Assembly (NCBI GenBank): GCA_026826555.1
Contig: JAKSZT010054334.1
Span: forward strand, 35,718,055 to 35,782,054
Direction: 5' to 3'
Source: Tolypeutes matacus
Taxonomy: Eukaryota; Chordata; Mammalia; Cingulata; Chlamyphoridae
DNA: 64,000 bases
Shown in pieces: positions 24,390-35,461 of this stretch (position 1 is its first letter; the number at the start of each line of letters is the position of its first letter). Both the position numbers and the translations under genes were made by a program. The notes under the pieces are model-generated. The model saw only the letters and a program-made list of their open reading frames with translations, did not search any database and was not told the origin of the DNA.

Positions 24390-26925
24390 GCAAATTCTTC
24401 ATGCACTCTTCAAAAAATAGAAGATGTGGGGCCACTTCCCAACTCATTCTATGGGGCCAATATTATCCTGATACCAAAAGCAGAAAAAGACCTCACATGA
24501 AAAGAAAACTACAGACACATAACTCTTATTATCAATATAAATGCAAAAATCCTCACCATATATTAACTAACTGAATTCAGCAACATATAAATGGGACTAT
24601 ACACAATGTCTAATTGAGATTTATCCCAGGAAAATGAAGTTAGTTTAACATCTAAAAATCAATTGATGTAATATACCATATGAATTGAATAAAGGTGAAA
24701 AAAACATAGAAAATTTTTTGGCTGAATTCAAATATACTCGTGATAAAAATATTCAATACATTAGCAATAGAATGGGAACTCCTTAACTTGATAAAAGGCA
24801 TCTACAAAACTTGCACATCTGAAATCATATTAATTGTGCAAGAATGAAATCTTCCCTCCTAAGGTCAGGAGCAAGACAAGAATGTTTGCTCTTACCACTT
24901 ATTTTCAATATTGTACTGGAAGTTCTAGTCAGGGGAATTAGGCAAGAAAAAGAAATAAAATATAACCAGCTTGGAAAGGGAAGTAAAACATTCTCTATTT
25001 GCAGATAGAATGATTTGTAAGTAGATAATATCAAGGATTCCCCTAAAAAACTATTATAATAAATAAACAAGTTCAGCATTTTCAGGATACAAGACCAATG
25101 TATACAAAATCGCTTTTTCTATGAATAGAATGAAAAATCCAAAAGTAAAATTAAGATATGATTCCATTTATAATCACATACAAAAAAAATAAAAAATAAA
25201 AAACCCTTAGGAATAAATTTGAAAAAATAAATGTAAGGCTTATACTCTGAAAACTACAAAATGTTGGAAAAATTAAAGACCTAGATAAATGGAAAGATAT
25301 TATATGTTCATGTGTTGCAGAACTTAATATTTTTAATGGAGGAAAATCCCCAAATAGATCTATGAATTTAGTGAAATCTTTCTCAAAATCCTAGGTGGGT
25401 TTTCTGCAGAAAATGACAAACTTATCATAAAATTCATATGGAAATTCAATATTGAAAAAGAGCCAAGCTGGAGGGCTCACACTATTTCTCAATTTCAAAA
25501 CTTAGTACAAAACGATAGTAATCAAGACAATGTAATACTCATGAAAAGATACTTATAGACCAATGGGATGACATTGAGATTTCAGAAATAAAGCTGCATA
25601 TTTCTGGTCATTTATTTTTACAAAAGTGTCATGATAATCCAGTGGAAAAAAAATAGTCTTTTCATTAAATTATGCTGAGTATACTGATTATCCACATGCA
25701 AAACAATGAAGTTGATCATAACCACAAAATATTAGAGTTAAAAATATACACTTCTAGAAGAAATTGTAGGAAAGAATTTTTTGTGACCATGAGTTAGGCA
25801 AAGATTTCTTAGATTTGACACCAAAAATACAAGAAACCAATAAAATTAAATTAGATGTCATCACAATTCAAAACTTTTGTGTTCCAAATGATTCCATCAA
25901 GAAAATGAAATGACAGATAACAGAAGAGGAGAAAATATTTGAAAATAATTCATCTGACAGAGAACTTGCATCTGGTATAAGTGTAGTATTCTTATACCTC
26001 AATAAAAAAAAATCCCAATTAAATGTGGGTAAAGGATATGAATAGATTGTTCTCCAATGAAGATATACAAATATCTGATAAAGTGATGATGAGTATCATA
26101 ACCCATTAGTAAAATTCAAATTAACACCACAATGAGATACCACCTAACACTCACTAAGATGGTTTTATTCAAAACAGACAGATAAGAACAAGTGTTGACA
26201 AGGATGTAGAGAACTTGAAACGCTCATGTTTTGCTTGTGAGAATGTTAAATGGTTAGATCATTTTGGAAAACACTTAGGCAGTTCCTCAAAATGTTAAAC
26301 AACAGGTAACCATATGACTCCCAAATTCCACTTCTATTCATATATCCAAGGGAAATAAAACTTTATGCCCAGGCAAAAACATGTACATATGTTCATAGCA
26401 ACATTATTCATAATAGCCCCTAAGTGGAATTCATAATAGCCGCTAAGTGAAAATAACTCAATTCTCCATCAACTGACGAAGAAATACTGTGTGATATCCC
26501 CACATACTGGAATATTATGTGACAATAATAATAAAAAAAAAAGAAGGAAATTCTGATACATTCTACAACAAGGATGAATCTTGAAAACATTATGTTAAGT
26601 GAAAGGAGCCAGACAAAAATGATCAAAATTTGTATGATTGCATTCATATGAAATGTCAAAAAAAGACCAATCAATAGAGAAAGAGAGATGACTAGTGTTT
26701 GCCTGGAACTGAAAGGGTGTTTGGGGGGAATGGTGAGTAACTGTTAATCACTGTGGGGTTTCTTTTTGGGCTGATAAAATTTTCCTAAATTTATATTTTG
26801 ATAAGCATGTACAACTCTGTCAATATACTCAAAACCATTGAATTGTACTCTTTAAAATGGTGGATTTTTAATAGTATGTAAATTATATGTTAATATGTCT
26901 GTTAAAATAAATAAAAACAAATATA
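24390..26925 (+). mobile_element. Old L1, ORF2 second half and 3' UTR
   Basis: A plus-strand decayed ORF2 begins within the reverse transcriptase region ('atcctgataccaaaagcaga' near 24465, the counterpart of the younger copy's LIPKP block). It continues through 'attttcaatattgtactgga' (24901), the thumb region and the C-terminal region ('gaacaagtgttgacaaggat', 26187). The 3' UTR (26600-26925) ends 'gaattgtactctttaaaatg' and 'tgtctgttaaaataaataaa', which is the pattern of a placental-wide L1M tail. No open frame. No target duplication identified. Confidence 0.78.
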
Positions 26926-26929
26926 GAAT

Positions 26930-28110
26930 CATCAAGTCTAAAAGTATATCAAAAGGGAGTTATAAAGTATTTTTATCTGAAAGGAAATAAAACCGAAACA
27001 TATCAAAATTTGTGAGATGAAGCTAAAACTTATTTAGAGGGAAAATTTTAATACTAAAATCCCACAGAAGGAAAATGATCTTAAATCAATGTACTCAGCC
27101 TGCATCTTTAAGAACTAGAATAAGAAATGCAAATTAAAGCCAGTGTAAACAGAATTAAAGAAATCAACATGAGTGGAAATCAATAAAATAGAAAGCAGAA
27201 AAAACATTGGAGAGAATTAATGAAACTAAAAGCTGGTTCTTTGAGAAGACGAATAATATTAATAAGCCTCTAGAGAAACTGATGACAAAAATAATAGAGA
27301 AGAAACAAATTGCCAAGGTAGGTTATACCACTATGGATTTTTACATTTACTGGAAAGATAATGAGTAAATAATATGAACAATTCAAACTTAGATGAAGCA
27401 GACAAATTCCTTGAAAAACAGACTACAAAGCCTCACCAAGAAGAAATATATTATCTGAATAGCCTTACATATATTTAAAAATTAAACATTATTTAAAAGT
27501 ATTTCCACACACAAAAGAATATTTCAGAGCTAGAGGACTTTATTAATGACTTCAACCAAAAATAGTATTACAAAAATAATACCAATTGTACACAAGAGGA
27601 AGAGGTATTTCTCAACAAAGATATTGTAAGAAAAACAAACTATAGATCAACATTCATCATGAATATGCATACAACATCTTTAAATTTTTAACAGGTAGAA
27701 TCCAACAATATATTCAAAGAATAATATTTCATAATTAAGTGGAGTTTATCCCCAGAATGCAATTCTGATTTAACATTCAAAAATTCATCATTGGAATTCA
27801 CCATATTAACAGACTTAAATATAGACAAACACTGGAAACAACACAAATATCTATCAACGGTGTATGAATGAACAAACCGTATAAGATCCACACAATGAAA
27901 TACTACTTGGATAGAAAACAGAATATATTATTGATACATGCTACATGGATGAATCTCTAATTATGCTGAATGAAAAAAAAATAGGCAAAATTAACATGCA
28001 CTGTAGGATACCATTTTTATGAAATTAATTTATAGAAACAGAAGGTAGTTCAGTGGTTATCAGAGGATGAGGATAGGAATGTTGTACGAGGGGGAAGGAT
28101 GGATTACAGG
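26930..28110 (+). mobile_element. Old L1 ORF2 fragment with internal deletion
   Basis: Starts at the endonuclease to reverse-transcriptase linker ('aaaatttgtgagatgaagct', 27006) and runs through 'ctaaaagctggttctttgag' (27227) to the palm region (27700-27820). At about 27820-27835 it jumps to the ORF2 C-terminus ('aacacaaatatctatcaacg', 27839) and early 3' UTR ('tagaaacagaaggtagttca', 28033). Several hundred bases of ORF2 are therefore missing. Confidence 0.7.
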
Positions 28111-28470
28111 ATGCAGCTGGTCTGGCTGATAGAGTTAGCCAGGTGGCATATCTGGTGAGAACTGGCAGCTAGGCCTTCGCTGCCCTGTGAGGCTGAAAGA
28201 TGTCAAGGCAGAACATGGAATTTCAGGCTTTATAAAACAGTGTCCTATCAGATTCTCAAGTAAGGAGATTTCTCTGCCGTCCCCGCCCCCCAAACACACA
28301 CTCTCCCTCTGTTTCTGTCTCTTCTGTACCTTCAACATCTCCTTTTCTTTTGATTAACATTCCTTACCCATGTCACTCAATATGTATTTATTAGAAAATG
28401 GATCTCTTCTTTTTTTTATTCTCATTTTTGAATGAGCTGCCTATACTTGTCTTCACTATTTCAACCTAGC
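28111..28470. other. Unassigned interval
   Basis: Nothing recognised. A C-rich patch lies near 28278-28293. Confidence 0.4.
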
Positions 28471-28479
28471 CCATTACAA

Positions 28480-29275
28480 TTTGTCTTTTGTTCCAATTAT
28501 GCCACAGAAATTGTTTCAATCTAGATGCTCACCACTGTGTCATAACTGAAATTACTACATTTCAGTCCTTATCATACTTGAACTCCAGTAATATCAAGCC
28601 TTGTTCACCTTTTTTTTTTTTTTTTTTGAAACACTCTCTTGCCTCTACATATATGACATTAAACTTGACCGATTTTCCTACTATTACTCTAGGGGTAGTA
28701 ATAGAGTACCTTTTTTGGTCCCCCTATGGCGGAGTTCCCTTTCTCTGCCACTTTCCCTTTCTGAATTTCCTCTGGATTATATCTGAGGGACACTTTTCTT
28801 CTCACTCTGTAAGATCTCCCTAGTGGATTTCCTCCAAAATCCTGTACCCACTACTGTCTATATGCCGCTGATGCCTTTTTACTCTAACTCAGGCAACACC
28901 TCTCTCCTGAGATACAAACTCATATCCATAGCTACTGAACTTCTCCATAATCACAAAAATGAATGATCTGAATTAATCATTTCCCCATCTCCTCCACCAC
29001 CATGCTCAATGGTAATAAAAATAATAATAACACTGCACACTCTGTATCCTGGCCAAAAACAAATTCAGTCATGAGTTTCCCTCTTTCCCTCACTCTCAAA
29101 ACCAATTGTCAAAACATATCAGCTGCATATCTTAATATTTTCTAAAATCATCTAGCTTTCTTACTCCAGGGCTGCTCCTCTGACTAACATGTCCATTGCC
29201 TCTCAGTCTGTCCCAGGCCTGACTGTTACACAGGATCTTTCTCTTGTGTTGGCTGGCTCATTCTTTATCCATTTT
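28480..29275 (+). repeat. L2 LINE relic with internal poly(T)
   Basis: Plus-strand L2 in the region upstream of the usual 3' fragment. It shows 'tcatatccatagctactgaa' near 28920, 'ccccatctcctccaccacca' near 28983, 'gtatcctggccaaaaacaaa' near 29043 and 'tttccctctttccctcactc' near 29077. A T-run at 28608-28627 interrupts it. Frames are gone. Confidence 0.6.
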
Positions 29276-29284
29276 GTTCTTTAA

Positions 29285-29515
29285 CAAAAAGGCAAGAGCA
29301 CTAAATCTGTAATCAAACTGTTCTCGAGTTTGCATCCTGGCTGTCCCACACATGAGATCATGTAACCCTGGAAATAGGTTTAACCACTCTCATTTGTTTT
29401 CTTACCTATAAATGTGAAAATACAATATTTACTCTAAACTAGAGCTATTGTGAAAGTATGTAAGGTAAATGCTTTGAGAAAACTTACAAATCCTGAAAAA
29501 ATGAATATAATTAAT
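29285..29515 (+). repeat. MIR SINE
   Basis: Plus-strand MIR. Box-like order: 'aagagcactaaatctgtaat' (29295), 'gagtttgcatcctggctgtc' (29327), 'aaataggtttaaccactctc' (29372), 'gttttcttacctataaatg' (29396), 'ctattgtgaaagtatgtaag' (29447) and 'gtaaatgctttgagaaaact' (29466). This matches the MIR tRNA-related head, core and tail. Confidence 0.8.
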
Positions 29516-29941
29516 AAATGCCACCTACTACTAAGATTATTATTACATTAAAACAGAAATCTCTTCATGCTATTCTCTGCTGACATCTAACCCCTGGCTT
29601 CCGTTATTCTTGCAGAAAAAAAAATGCCAGTTCCCTCACCTGCCTGATAATGTCTTGGATTCTACTTGGCCTCCTTAGTTCTTTTGTTTTATACCTGATC
29701 TCTGACCCATTCTTGCCATATGTGTACTCACCACAGTATACTTCTCTTCACTCTGAAATGAGTCAGGGGAAACTGTTTTCGGCAGCAATAATGTTTCAAG
29801 TCCTTTATATAGGTAAGAGCTTAGCAATCTAAACAACCTGAATGGAAGAAGACATGGCTCAAGTGCAGTTAGTGAGAAGAAAAATGGGAAATATTCTGTT
29901 GGAACAATAGGAAAGATCAAAATCATTGAAGACGTTTAGGC
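29516..29941. other. Unassigned interval, possibly more L2
   Basis: Pyrimidine-rich stretch 29570-29760 that could continue the L2 interrupted by the MIR, but the match is too weak to assign. Confidence 0.35.
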
Positions 29942-30169
29942 CAAGAAGGCTCAATTTCAGCACTATTGACATGTTGGACCAGATAATTCTTTGTTTGAGG
30001 TGGGGAGTGGGGCAGGGGCTGTCCTGTCAGTTGTAGAATGTTTAGAAGCATCCCTGGGCTTTATCAACTATATGTGAGTAGCACCTTCCAGTTGTGACAA
30101 CCAAAAGTATCTCCAGACATTGCCAAATGTTCCCTTGAAGGCAAAATTACCCTTGGTTTGGAACCACTG
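29942..30169. mobile_element. hAT-type non-autonomous DNA transposon (MER class)
   Basis: About 228 bp. The body carries 'cactattgacatgttggacc', 'ggataattctttgtttgagg'-like and 'gtctccagacattgcc'-like blocks of a common mammalian hAT relic, and ends 'ggtttggaaccactg', the expected hAT terminal inverted repeat. The opposite end is worn. Flanking octamers 'gtttaggc' and 'ttaaaggc' agree at 5 of 8. I do not give a family name. Confidence 0.65.
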
Positions 30170-30263
30170 TTAAAGGCTAAGGAGTATGATTTTTATTTTT
30201 TTTGTGTGTGTGTGTATAACCTAGGAGGTAAAAAAATTAATAATTCTGTAAAATACTCTAAGG

Positions 30264-30497
30264 CAGGGATTCTTAACCAGGGGTCCACAGACCCCTAAGG
30301 GGTCCTTGGAAAGATTTCAGGCGGTCTATGAGTTTGAATTGAAAATTCAACAAAATTTTATTCTTGTGGGGACTTGTTGGTATGGGTGTGATATATTTAT
30401 TAAATAATACACAGTATATTGTGGACTTAGTAAGGGTCTGTGGTTTTCACTGACTGGCAAAGGGGTCCATGGAACAAAAAAAATTTAAGAACCCCTG
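30264..30497. mobile_element. hAT-type element with 8-bp target duplication
   Basis: 234 bp with terminal inverted repeats 'cagggattcttaaccagggg' on the left and 'ttaagaacccctg' on the right. Flanking octamers are 'ctctaagg' (30256-30263) and 'ttctaagg' (30498-30505), 7 of 8 identical, the 8-bp duplication that hAT transposases make. There is no coding sequence, so it was moved in trans. Confidence 0.85.
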
Positions 30498-30505
30498 TTC
30501 TAAGG

Positions 30506-31355
30506 AGTAGTGTGACTTACTATTTACAAAGATGACTTTGACAATGAGGTTGCCCCCATGAACACTGGAATCTCTTCCAGTGTTACAAGGGCTTCAAAGG
30601 AAGAAGCAAGGGAAATTCTAAAAAAAAAAAAAAAGAGCAGAGGAGCAATTACAAAAATCAGCAGTGGTGAGGCTGAAGAATATCATCCCAGCTCCTCCAG
30701 GAGCACTGAGGGACAGAAAGCCCTCTACTAGAAAGGATAAAGAACAAACCCTTGTCTGTGGGCTTAAACTGATGTCTAATCCTAAAGTTAAGGTGTGAAC
30801 ACAGGTTTTGTATAGTTTGTTTACAATTTATTTGGAATTCCTGTGGGTATAGTGAATAAAAAGGGAGAGTTCAAAAGTGAAAGGAATTTCAAAAGGAGGG
30901 TTTTTAGAGCAATACAAAGCTGGTAGTATTGGATAAACATGTGAGATCTGATTTAGTATCTTTAGTGAAACACAAATGATCATATAGTTCTCCAAGTAGA
31001 ACCATTCTCTGGCTTCCATTACCATAGGAAAAACGCAAAATTTCTGACATAGTTTATAGGAACTGAATACACTTAGCAGCCTCCTCACCTCTCTAGTTTC
31101 CAATCATACCCTATGTGCCCTGATATTATTGTACTTTATCCAATATTCTTATAGTTTATTAGTTTATTTTGTTCTTTCCTATTCTTTTTATTTCTCATGG
31201 TCATTTTTCAGTTTCCCCTGAATTCTTAGGAAAGAAGAGAAAAATCAGAGAAAGAAAGTGGATAGGAAAAAAGAGGGAAGAAAATTGGTAAAAGAGAGAA
31301 GGAAAGCATGCAGGCTATAAAATCATCACTTTCTTTTCTTATCTTGGGCCTGTTA
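30506..31355. other. Unassigned interval
   Basis: Holds a perfect 10-bp hairpin (arms 30561-30570 and 30575-30584, loop tctc) and an A-run near 30620-30634. No gene or repeat family recognised. Confidence 0.4.
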
Positions 31356-31360
31356 CCATT

Positions 31361-32062
31361 TGTGGCAATTTGAAATATTGTATGAATACCAAAAGATTAT
31401 GTCTTTAAACTAATCTATTCCTGTGGGTTGGATAACCTCTGATTGCATTAAATTCAGTGGAGGGTCCTTTGATCAGATTACTTGATGACATTGCTTTAGG
31501 GTTTTTGAATGGGCTAAGGTCAGTGAGGTGTGAGCCAACTTGGACTCTTCCCATTGACTGGGTCTGATAAATGAAGACAGAGAGAGAGAGACAGGTACAA
31601 AAGAAAGGCACACAGGAAAGAAAGCTGCCATGACTGATCCTGTCATGTGAGAGAAAGGACTCCAGGTTTTGCCTACCACTGAGCTGAAAGGAGAGAAACC
31701 TCCCCGCTGAAAAGCTCAAGGAGCTGAGGCCCAGGGAGAGATAAGCCATATGCTTGATAGCTTGTAGCCGAACTCGGGAAGAAAGTGGAACAGCTGAGGT
31801 TGATAGAGGAGGCCCATAAAAAGACAAACCCTATGCCTGGTTGCCCACAGCTGAGCTCTGAAGGAGGAGACCCGGCAGAAATAGGGGGCCATCTTGCTTC
31901 ACTACATGGTAGCTGACTTTGGTGAGAAAGCATCTCTGCTGATGATTATTTTTGATATTTCATGGCCTCAGAACTGTAAGGTTTTACCCCAAATAAATCC
32001 CCTTTAAAAAGCCAACTCATTTCAGGTAGTTTGCATCAGCAGCCCTGTGGCAAACTAAAACA
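31361..32062 (+). mobile_element. Solo LTR (about 702 bp) with perfect 5-bp target duplication
   Basis: Begins 'tgtggcaatttgaaatattg' and ends 'ggcaaactaaaaca' (TG...CA). Target duplication 'ccatt' is exact at 31356-31360 and 32063-32067. A polyadenylation signal AATAAA lies at 31992-31997, about 65 bp before the end, which sets plus orientation. Sequence near 31415-31490 matches the minus-strand LTR at 17424. No internal viral sequence remains, so it is a recombined solo LTR. The 140-codon and shorter minus-strand frames inside it are chance. Confidence 0.9.
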
Positions 32063-32089
32063 CCATTCTTCATTTTACAAACATATCTC

Positions 32090-32440
32090 AACTCTTCTCC
32101 TCTTTCATTCATTAAGATGTATTTATTTAGCACCTAGTATGCTTTAGGCACTCTTTTTGGTGCTGAGAACAGAGCAGAAAATTTAAGAAAGGAAGAGAGA
32201 GAGTAAGGGAACATGGTGAGGGGAGAAAGAATGAGAAGTGGGGAGGAAGAAAGAGAGACGAGAAATTCATTGTGGAGCTTATGATGTAGTATGGGAGGGA
32301 AGAGATGTTAAATTAAAGAGTGAATTAGTTTAGATAAAGGGGGAGGATGATAAGTGCTGTGTTTCTATTTTAAATAAGGGTATCAGGAAAAGCCTCCCTT
32401 ACAAGGAGATACTGGAGTGTGAAAACCTGGTCTTCCAACC
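32090..32440 (-). repeat. L2 LINE 3' fragment
   Basis: Read in plus, it gives the reverse of the L2 3' end: 'tttatttagcacctagtatg' (32121), 'ttaggcactctttttggtgc' (32144), 'gataagtgctgtgtttctat' (32349) and 'atcaggaaaagcctccctta' (32382). It is G/A-rich between 32180 and 32270. Confidence 0.7.
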
Positions 32441-32611
32441 CCTCAGGTCATCAATACACTAGAATGACTGGAAACAAGATTGGGGGAGGGGGACAATGTG
32501 GGGTTTGGCATAAAACCGTATTATGCTGTTAAGATCAAATAACTTAAACCTAAAGGAAAGTAAAATGAGCAGTACTTTAAAACAGAATTCACACAAAGAC
32601 TTCCAGCATCA

Positions 32612-32624
32612 AGAGAAGCTTAGA
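32612..32624 (+). repeat. L1 target-site duplication, left copy
   Basis: 13 bp 'agagaagcttaga', repeated exactly at 41530-41542 after the L1 tail. Fourteen bases ('aaaaaactacaatg') separate it from the recognisable L1 start. Confidence 0.85.
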
Positions 32625-32638
32625 AAAAACTACAATGA

Positions 32639-34418
32639 GGGGCCAAGATGGTGTCAGTGTAGGAGGGCACACACTGGGAGCTCCCAGAGCAAGGTGGATT
32701 GTGGACGGGGTCCTGCTTGGGGGTCTGTGCTGTGCATGCATGGAGTGAGAAGCTTAGGACATCTATCTGCGCGGATCAACTGCGTGGACGGAACGGCAGA
32801 GATTCGTGAGTTTTAAACCTGCTGGTGGTGGTTGGCACAGACGACTGAGCCCCGCAGTTAGGGATAAAAAAATAATAATAAAACGGCCACTTGGAGCCGT
32901 GAGTGGGGCAAGAAAGTTTTATTTTCTGGGGATGTGGCTGCCTGGCGCCCCTTGGACCTTGTGTGAACAGAACAGTTGGAGCTAAGTGGAACCCGGTGAA
33001 CAGGAGGGGGGATTCTGGTCGGGGGACGGAGCTGATTTGCCTAGCTGCCCAGGGATAAGACCCGGGCTGCCGCGGAGCCAGGAAGAAGGGACACTCCCCA
33101 AAAGAGGGAGGGTTCTGTTGGAGGACAGGGAAGGGTATTTTTTATTTTTATTTTTCGACATTGATCTGGCTGCCTGCACCTCCCCATAGCTTTGGGGAGC
33201 AGATAAGTTGACCTGAAGCAGCATCAGGCTGAGAGCAGACGCGAATCTGCAGTCAAATTGATTTACATAGCAACCCGGTGATGCTGGTGCTCAGACCCAG
33301 AGGGGGTGGAATAGGCCGTCTTTAGCACTCCGCACTGAATAACATCAGAGCTACAGCTACCCTGGGGAGTCCAGGAAGTGGGACGTGCTTGATTAATTTC
33401 CACGAGCCCAGCTAGGGTCCCTTCCGTAAGGGGGTTGGTCTAGAGGAGGAATTATTTTGGGTCCTGTATTTCGCTAGGGAAAAAAAAAAAAAAGTGAGAA
33501 GGTCACTTCAATAAATGAAAAATAAATTCTTTTTAACTGAGTTTAATAACTAAAAGCTGCTTCAGGACCTGCATATAGAACCCTGCAGGAATTTTGATTG
33601 ATAAACACAAGTAGACAGAGAGGATCCACGTGGACCCTAGGGGAATCATTGACCCTCCTTAGCTCTGTTTGATTGCTTGCCTGTGTGGATCTTTAGTTTC
33701 TCTCTGTTTCTTTCTGGTCTCTTGCTTTTCCTTCCTCTTTCCTTCCCCCTTTCTTTTTTCGTTCATTTTTTTAAAATTAGGTGCTGCTATCTTGTCGCTT
33801 CTTTCCTGTGCTTCTTCAGTAATTCACCACTCGCTGTCTATACTGATTCTGTATTACAAACTATCGCTTATCCTTCCTTCATCTTTCTGCCTTCTGTTTT
33901 CTGTTGTGGCTCTTAGATACAACATTTTTTCATAGGCCCACAACTTAAGGGGGTCAATTTCTATTCCATCAATTTTGTTTTCTTCTTTTTTTAAATTAGT
34001 ATTAGCTTTTTCCTTTCAGCCCTTTCTTTACTATTTCTCTCACTCCTCATAATTCTAGCCTTCTAAATCACTATATATATATTCCTCCATTTGTTTTCCC
34101 AGTCCATTGTAGGTACTCCACTTTGATTTTTATTACTCTACACTACCAACACAAGTTAAATATTTATCTCATTAAGTCTCATTTTGCCCCTCTTCTAACT
34201 TTTATCAATATTACTATTATCCTTCTGCCTTCCTTACATCTTTTGATTCCTCTGGTCCTAACCTTTTGCCTTCAAGAGAACATAGAAAGAAGTATGGAAA
34301 TAAAATAAGAAGAAAAACTGCCAAAGAGAAAACTTAACTCACACGCAGAACCACCAGCTAAATAAAACTCTAGAGCATAGAGAAAAGCTAATCAACTGAA
34401 CAAACGCATCAAGATAAT
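32639..34418 (+). promoter_or_regulatory. L1 5' UTR / internal promoter region
   Basis: About 1.78 kb, GC-rich at first (32640-33450), then pyrimidine-rich (33660-34270). L1 5' UTRs contain the RNA polymerase II promoter inside the element. 'ccaagatgg' at 32643-32651 matches the YY1 site that positions initiation in primate L1; a role here is inferred. An A-run lies at 33480-33493. Open frames at 33669-33935 on the plus strand and at 32982-33224 on the minus strand have no L1 counterpart and are treated as chance. Confidence 0.75.
32643..32651 (+). promoter_or_regulatory. YY1-type site at L1 start
   Basis: 'ccaagatgg' a few bases from the element's 5' end, the same place as the YY1 site of primate L1. 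By analogy it would direct accurate start-site choice. Confidence 0.6.
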
Positions 34419-35398
34419 ATGATGACCAGAGGGCAACAAAAAAATACAAATGACTCTGAGAAACAGGAAAACATGGACCAGTCCAATGAACAAAATAAAA
34501 ACCAGGAAGCAATACAGAACATCGAACAACTAATCTAAGCTATAAAAACAAATATCATGGACCAACTTAAAGAACTGAAGGAAGAGATTAAGGATATAAA
34601 GAAGACACTGGGAGAACATACTGAAGAAATAACAAACATGCCTAAAAAGGTAATGGATATGATGGTGAACAATGGACAAGCCAAGAAACGAAAAAGACGC
34701 TGGATTCACATAACAGCAGATTTGAACAGGCAGAGGAAAGAATTAGTGATATGGAAGACAATACAGCTGAAATCAAAGAGATAGTAGAACAGATAGACAA
34801 AAAGATAGAAAATATCCAGCATGGACTCAGGGAATTAACCAATAATACAAAACGCACAAACATATGCATTATGGGCATCCCAGAAGGAGAAGAGAAGGGA
34901 AAGGGAACAGAAGGAGTGTTGAAGGAAATAATGGCTGAAAACTTCCCAGCTCTATTGAGAGAGATGGATGTGCAGATCCAGGAAGCACAGTGCACCCCAA
35001 ATAGTATAAATCCCAATAGGCCAACTCCAAGACATATACTTGTCAAAATGTCCAATGCTCAAAACAAAGAGAAAATACTCAAGGCAGCAAGAGAAAAGAG
35101 AACCATCACATACAAGGGAAGCACAATATGATTAAGTGCTGATTTCTCAGCTGAAACCATGGAGGCAAGAAGATAGTGGTATGACACAGTAAAAATACTA
35201 AAAGAAAAACACTTCCAGCTGTGAATTCTCTATCCAGCAAAATTGGCATTCAAAAATGATGGAGAGTTCAAAATATTCACTGATAAACAGATGTTAAGAG
35301 AGGATGTCAATAAGAAACCAGCACTTCAAGAAATACTAAAGGAATCTCTAAAAGTTGAAAGGAAAAAACAAGGGAGAGAGAGTTGGAGGAGAGTTTAA
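34419..35398 (+). pseudogene. L1 ORF1 (RNA-binding chaperone), inactivated
   Basis: ORF1p binds L1 RNA as a coiled-coil trimer. Start chosen at ATG 34419 (tandem ATG at 34422). In-frame TAA at 34536-34538 ends the frame after 39 codons. The same frame is open again from about 34539 to 34784 (coiled-coil-like, Glu/Lys-rich). A frameshift lies between about 34680 and 34720, after which the other frame carries the RRM-like domain ('ICIMGIPEGEE', then 'RPTPRHILVKM', residues of the 34751-35131 open stretch). In the C-terminal domain, stops occur at 35129 (TGA), 35174 (TAG) and 35222 (TGA), all in that frame, and the natural stop TAA is at 35396-35398. Restoring the frame would give about 325 residues, a normal ORF1p size. 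No translatable protein remains. The 137-codon minus-strand frame at 34642-35055 is its antisense. Confidence 0.9.
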
Positions 35399-35461
35399 AA
35401 CAACTGAAAAGACAAAAAGAGAAACAAAACAACATACGACATACATTAACCTAAAGAAAAA

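Noticed and set aside
31405..31933. Minus-strand frames of 68-140 codons
   Set aside because: They fall entirely inside a solo LTR defined by exact ends and target duplication; antisense to it and without any retroviral domain.
33669..33935. 88-codon frame in the L1 5' UTR as an extra L1 gene
   Set aside because: Pyrimidine-rich low-complexity DNA gives a hydrophobic Ser/Phe/Leu-rich chance frame. No L1 equivalent is known at this place.
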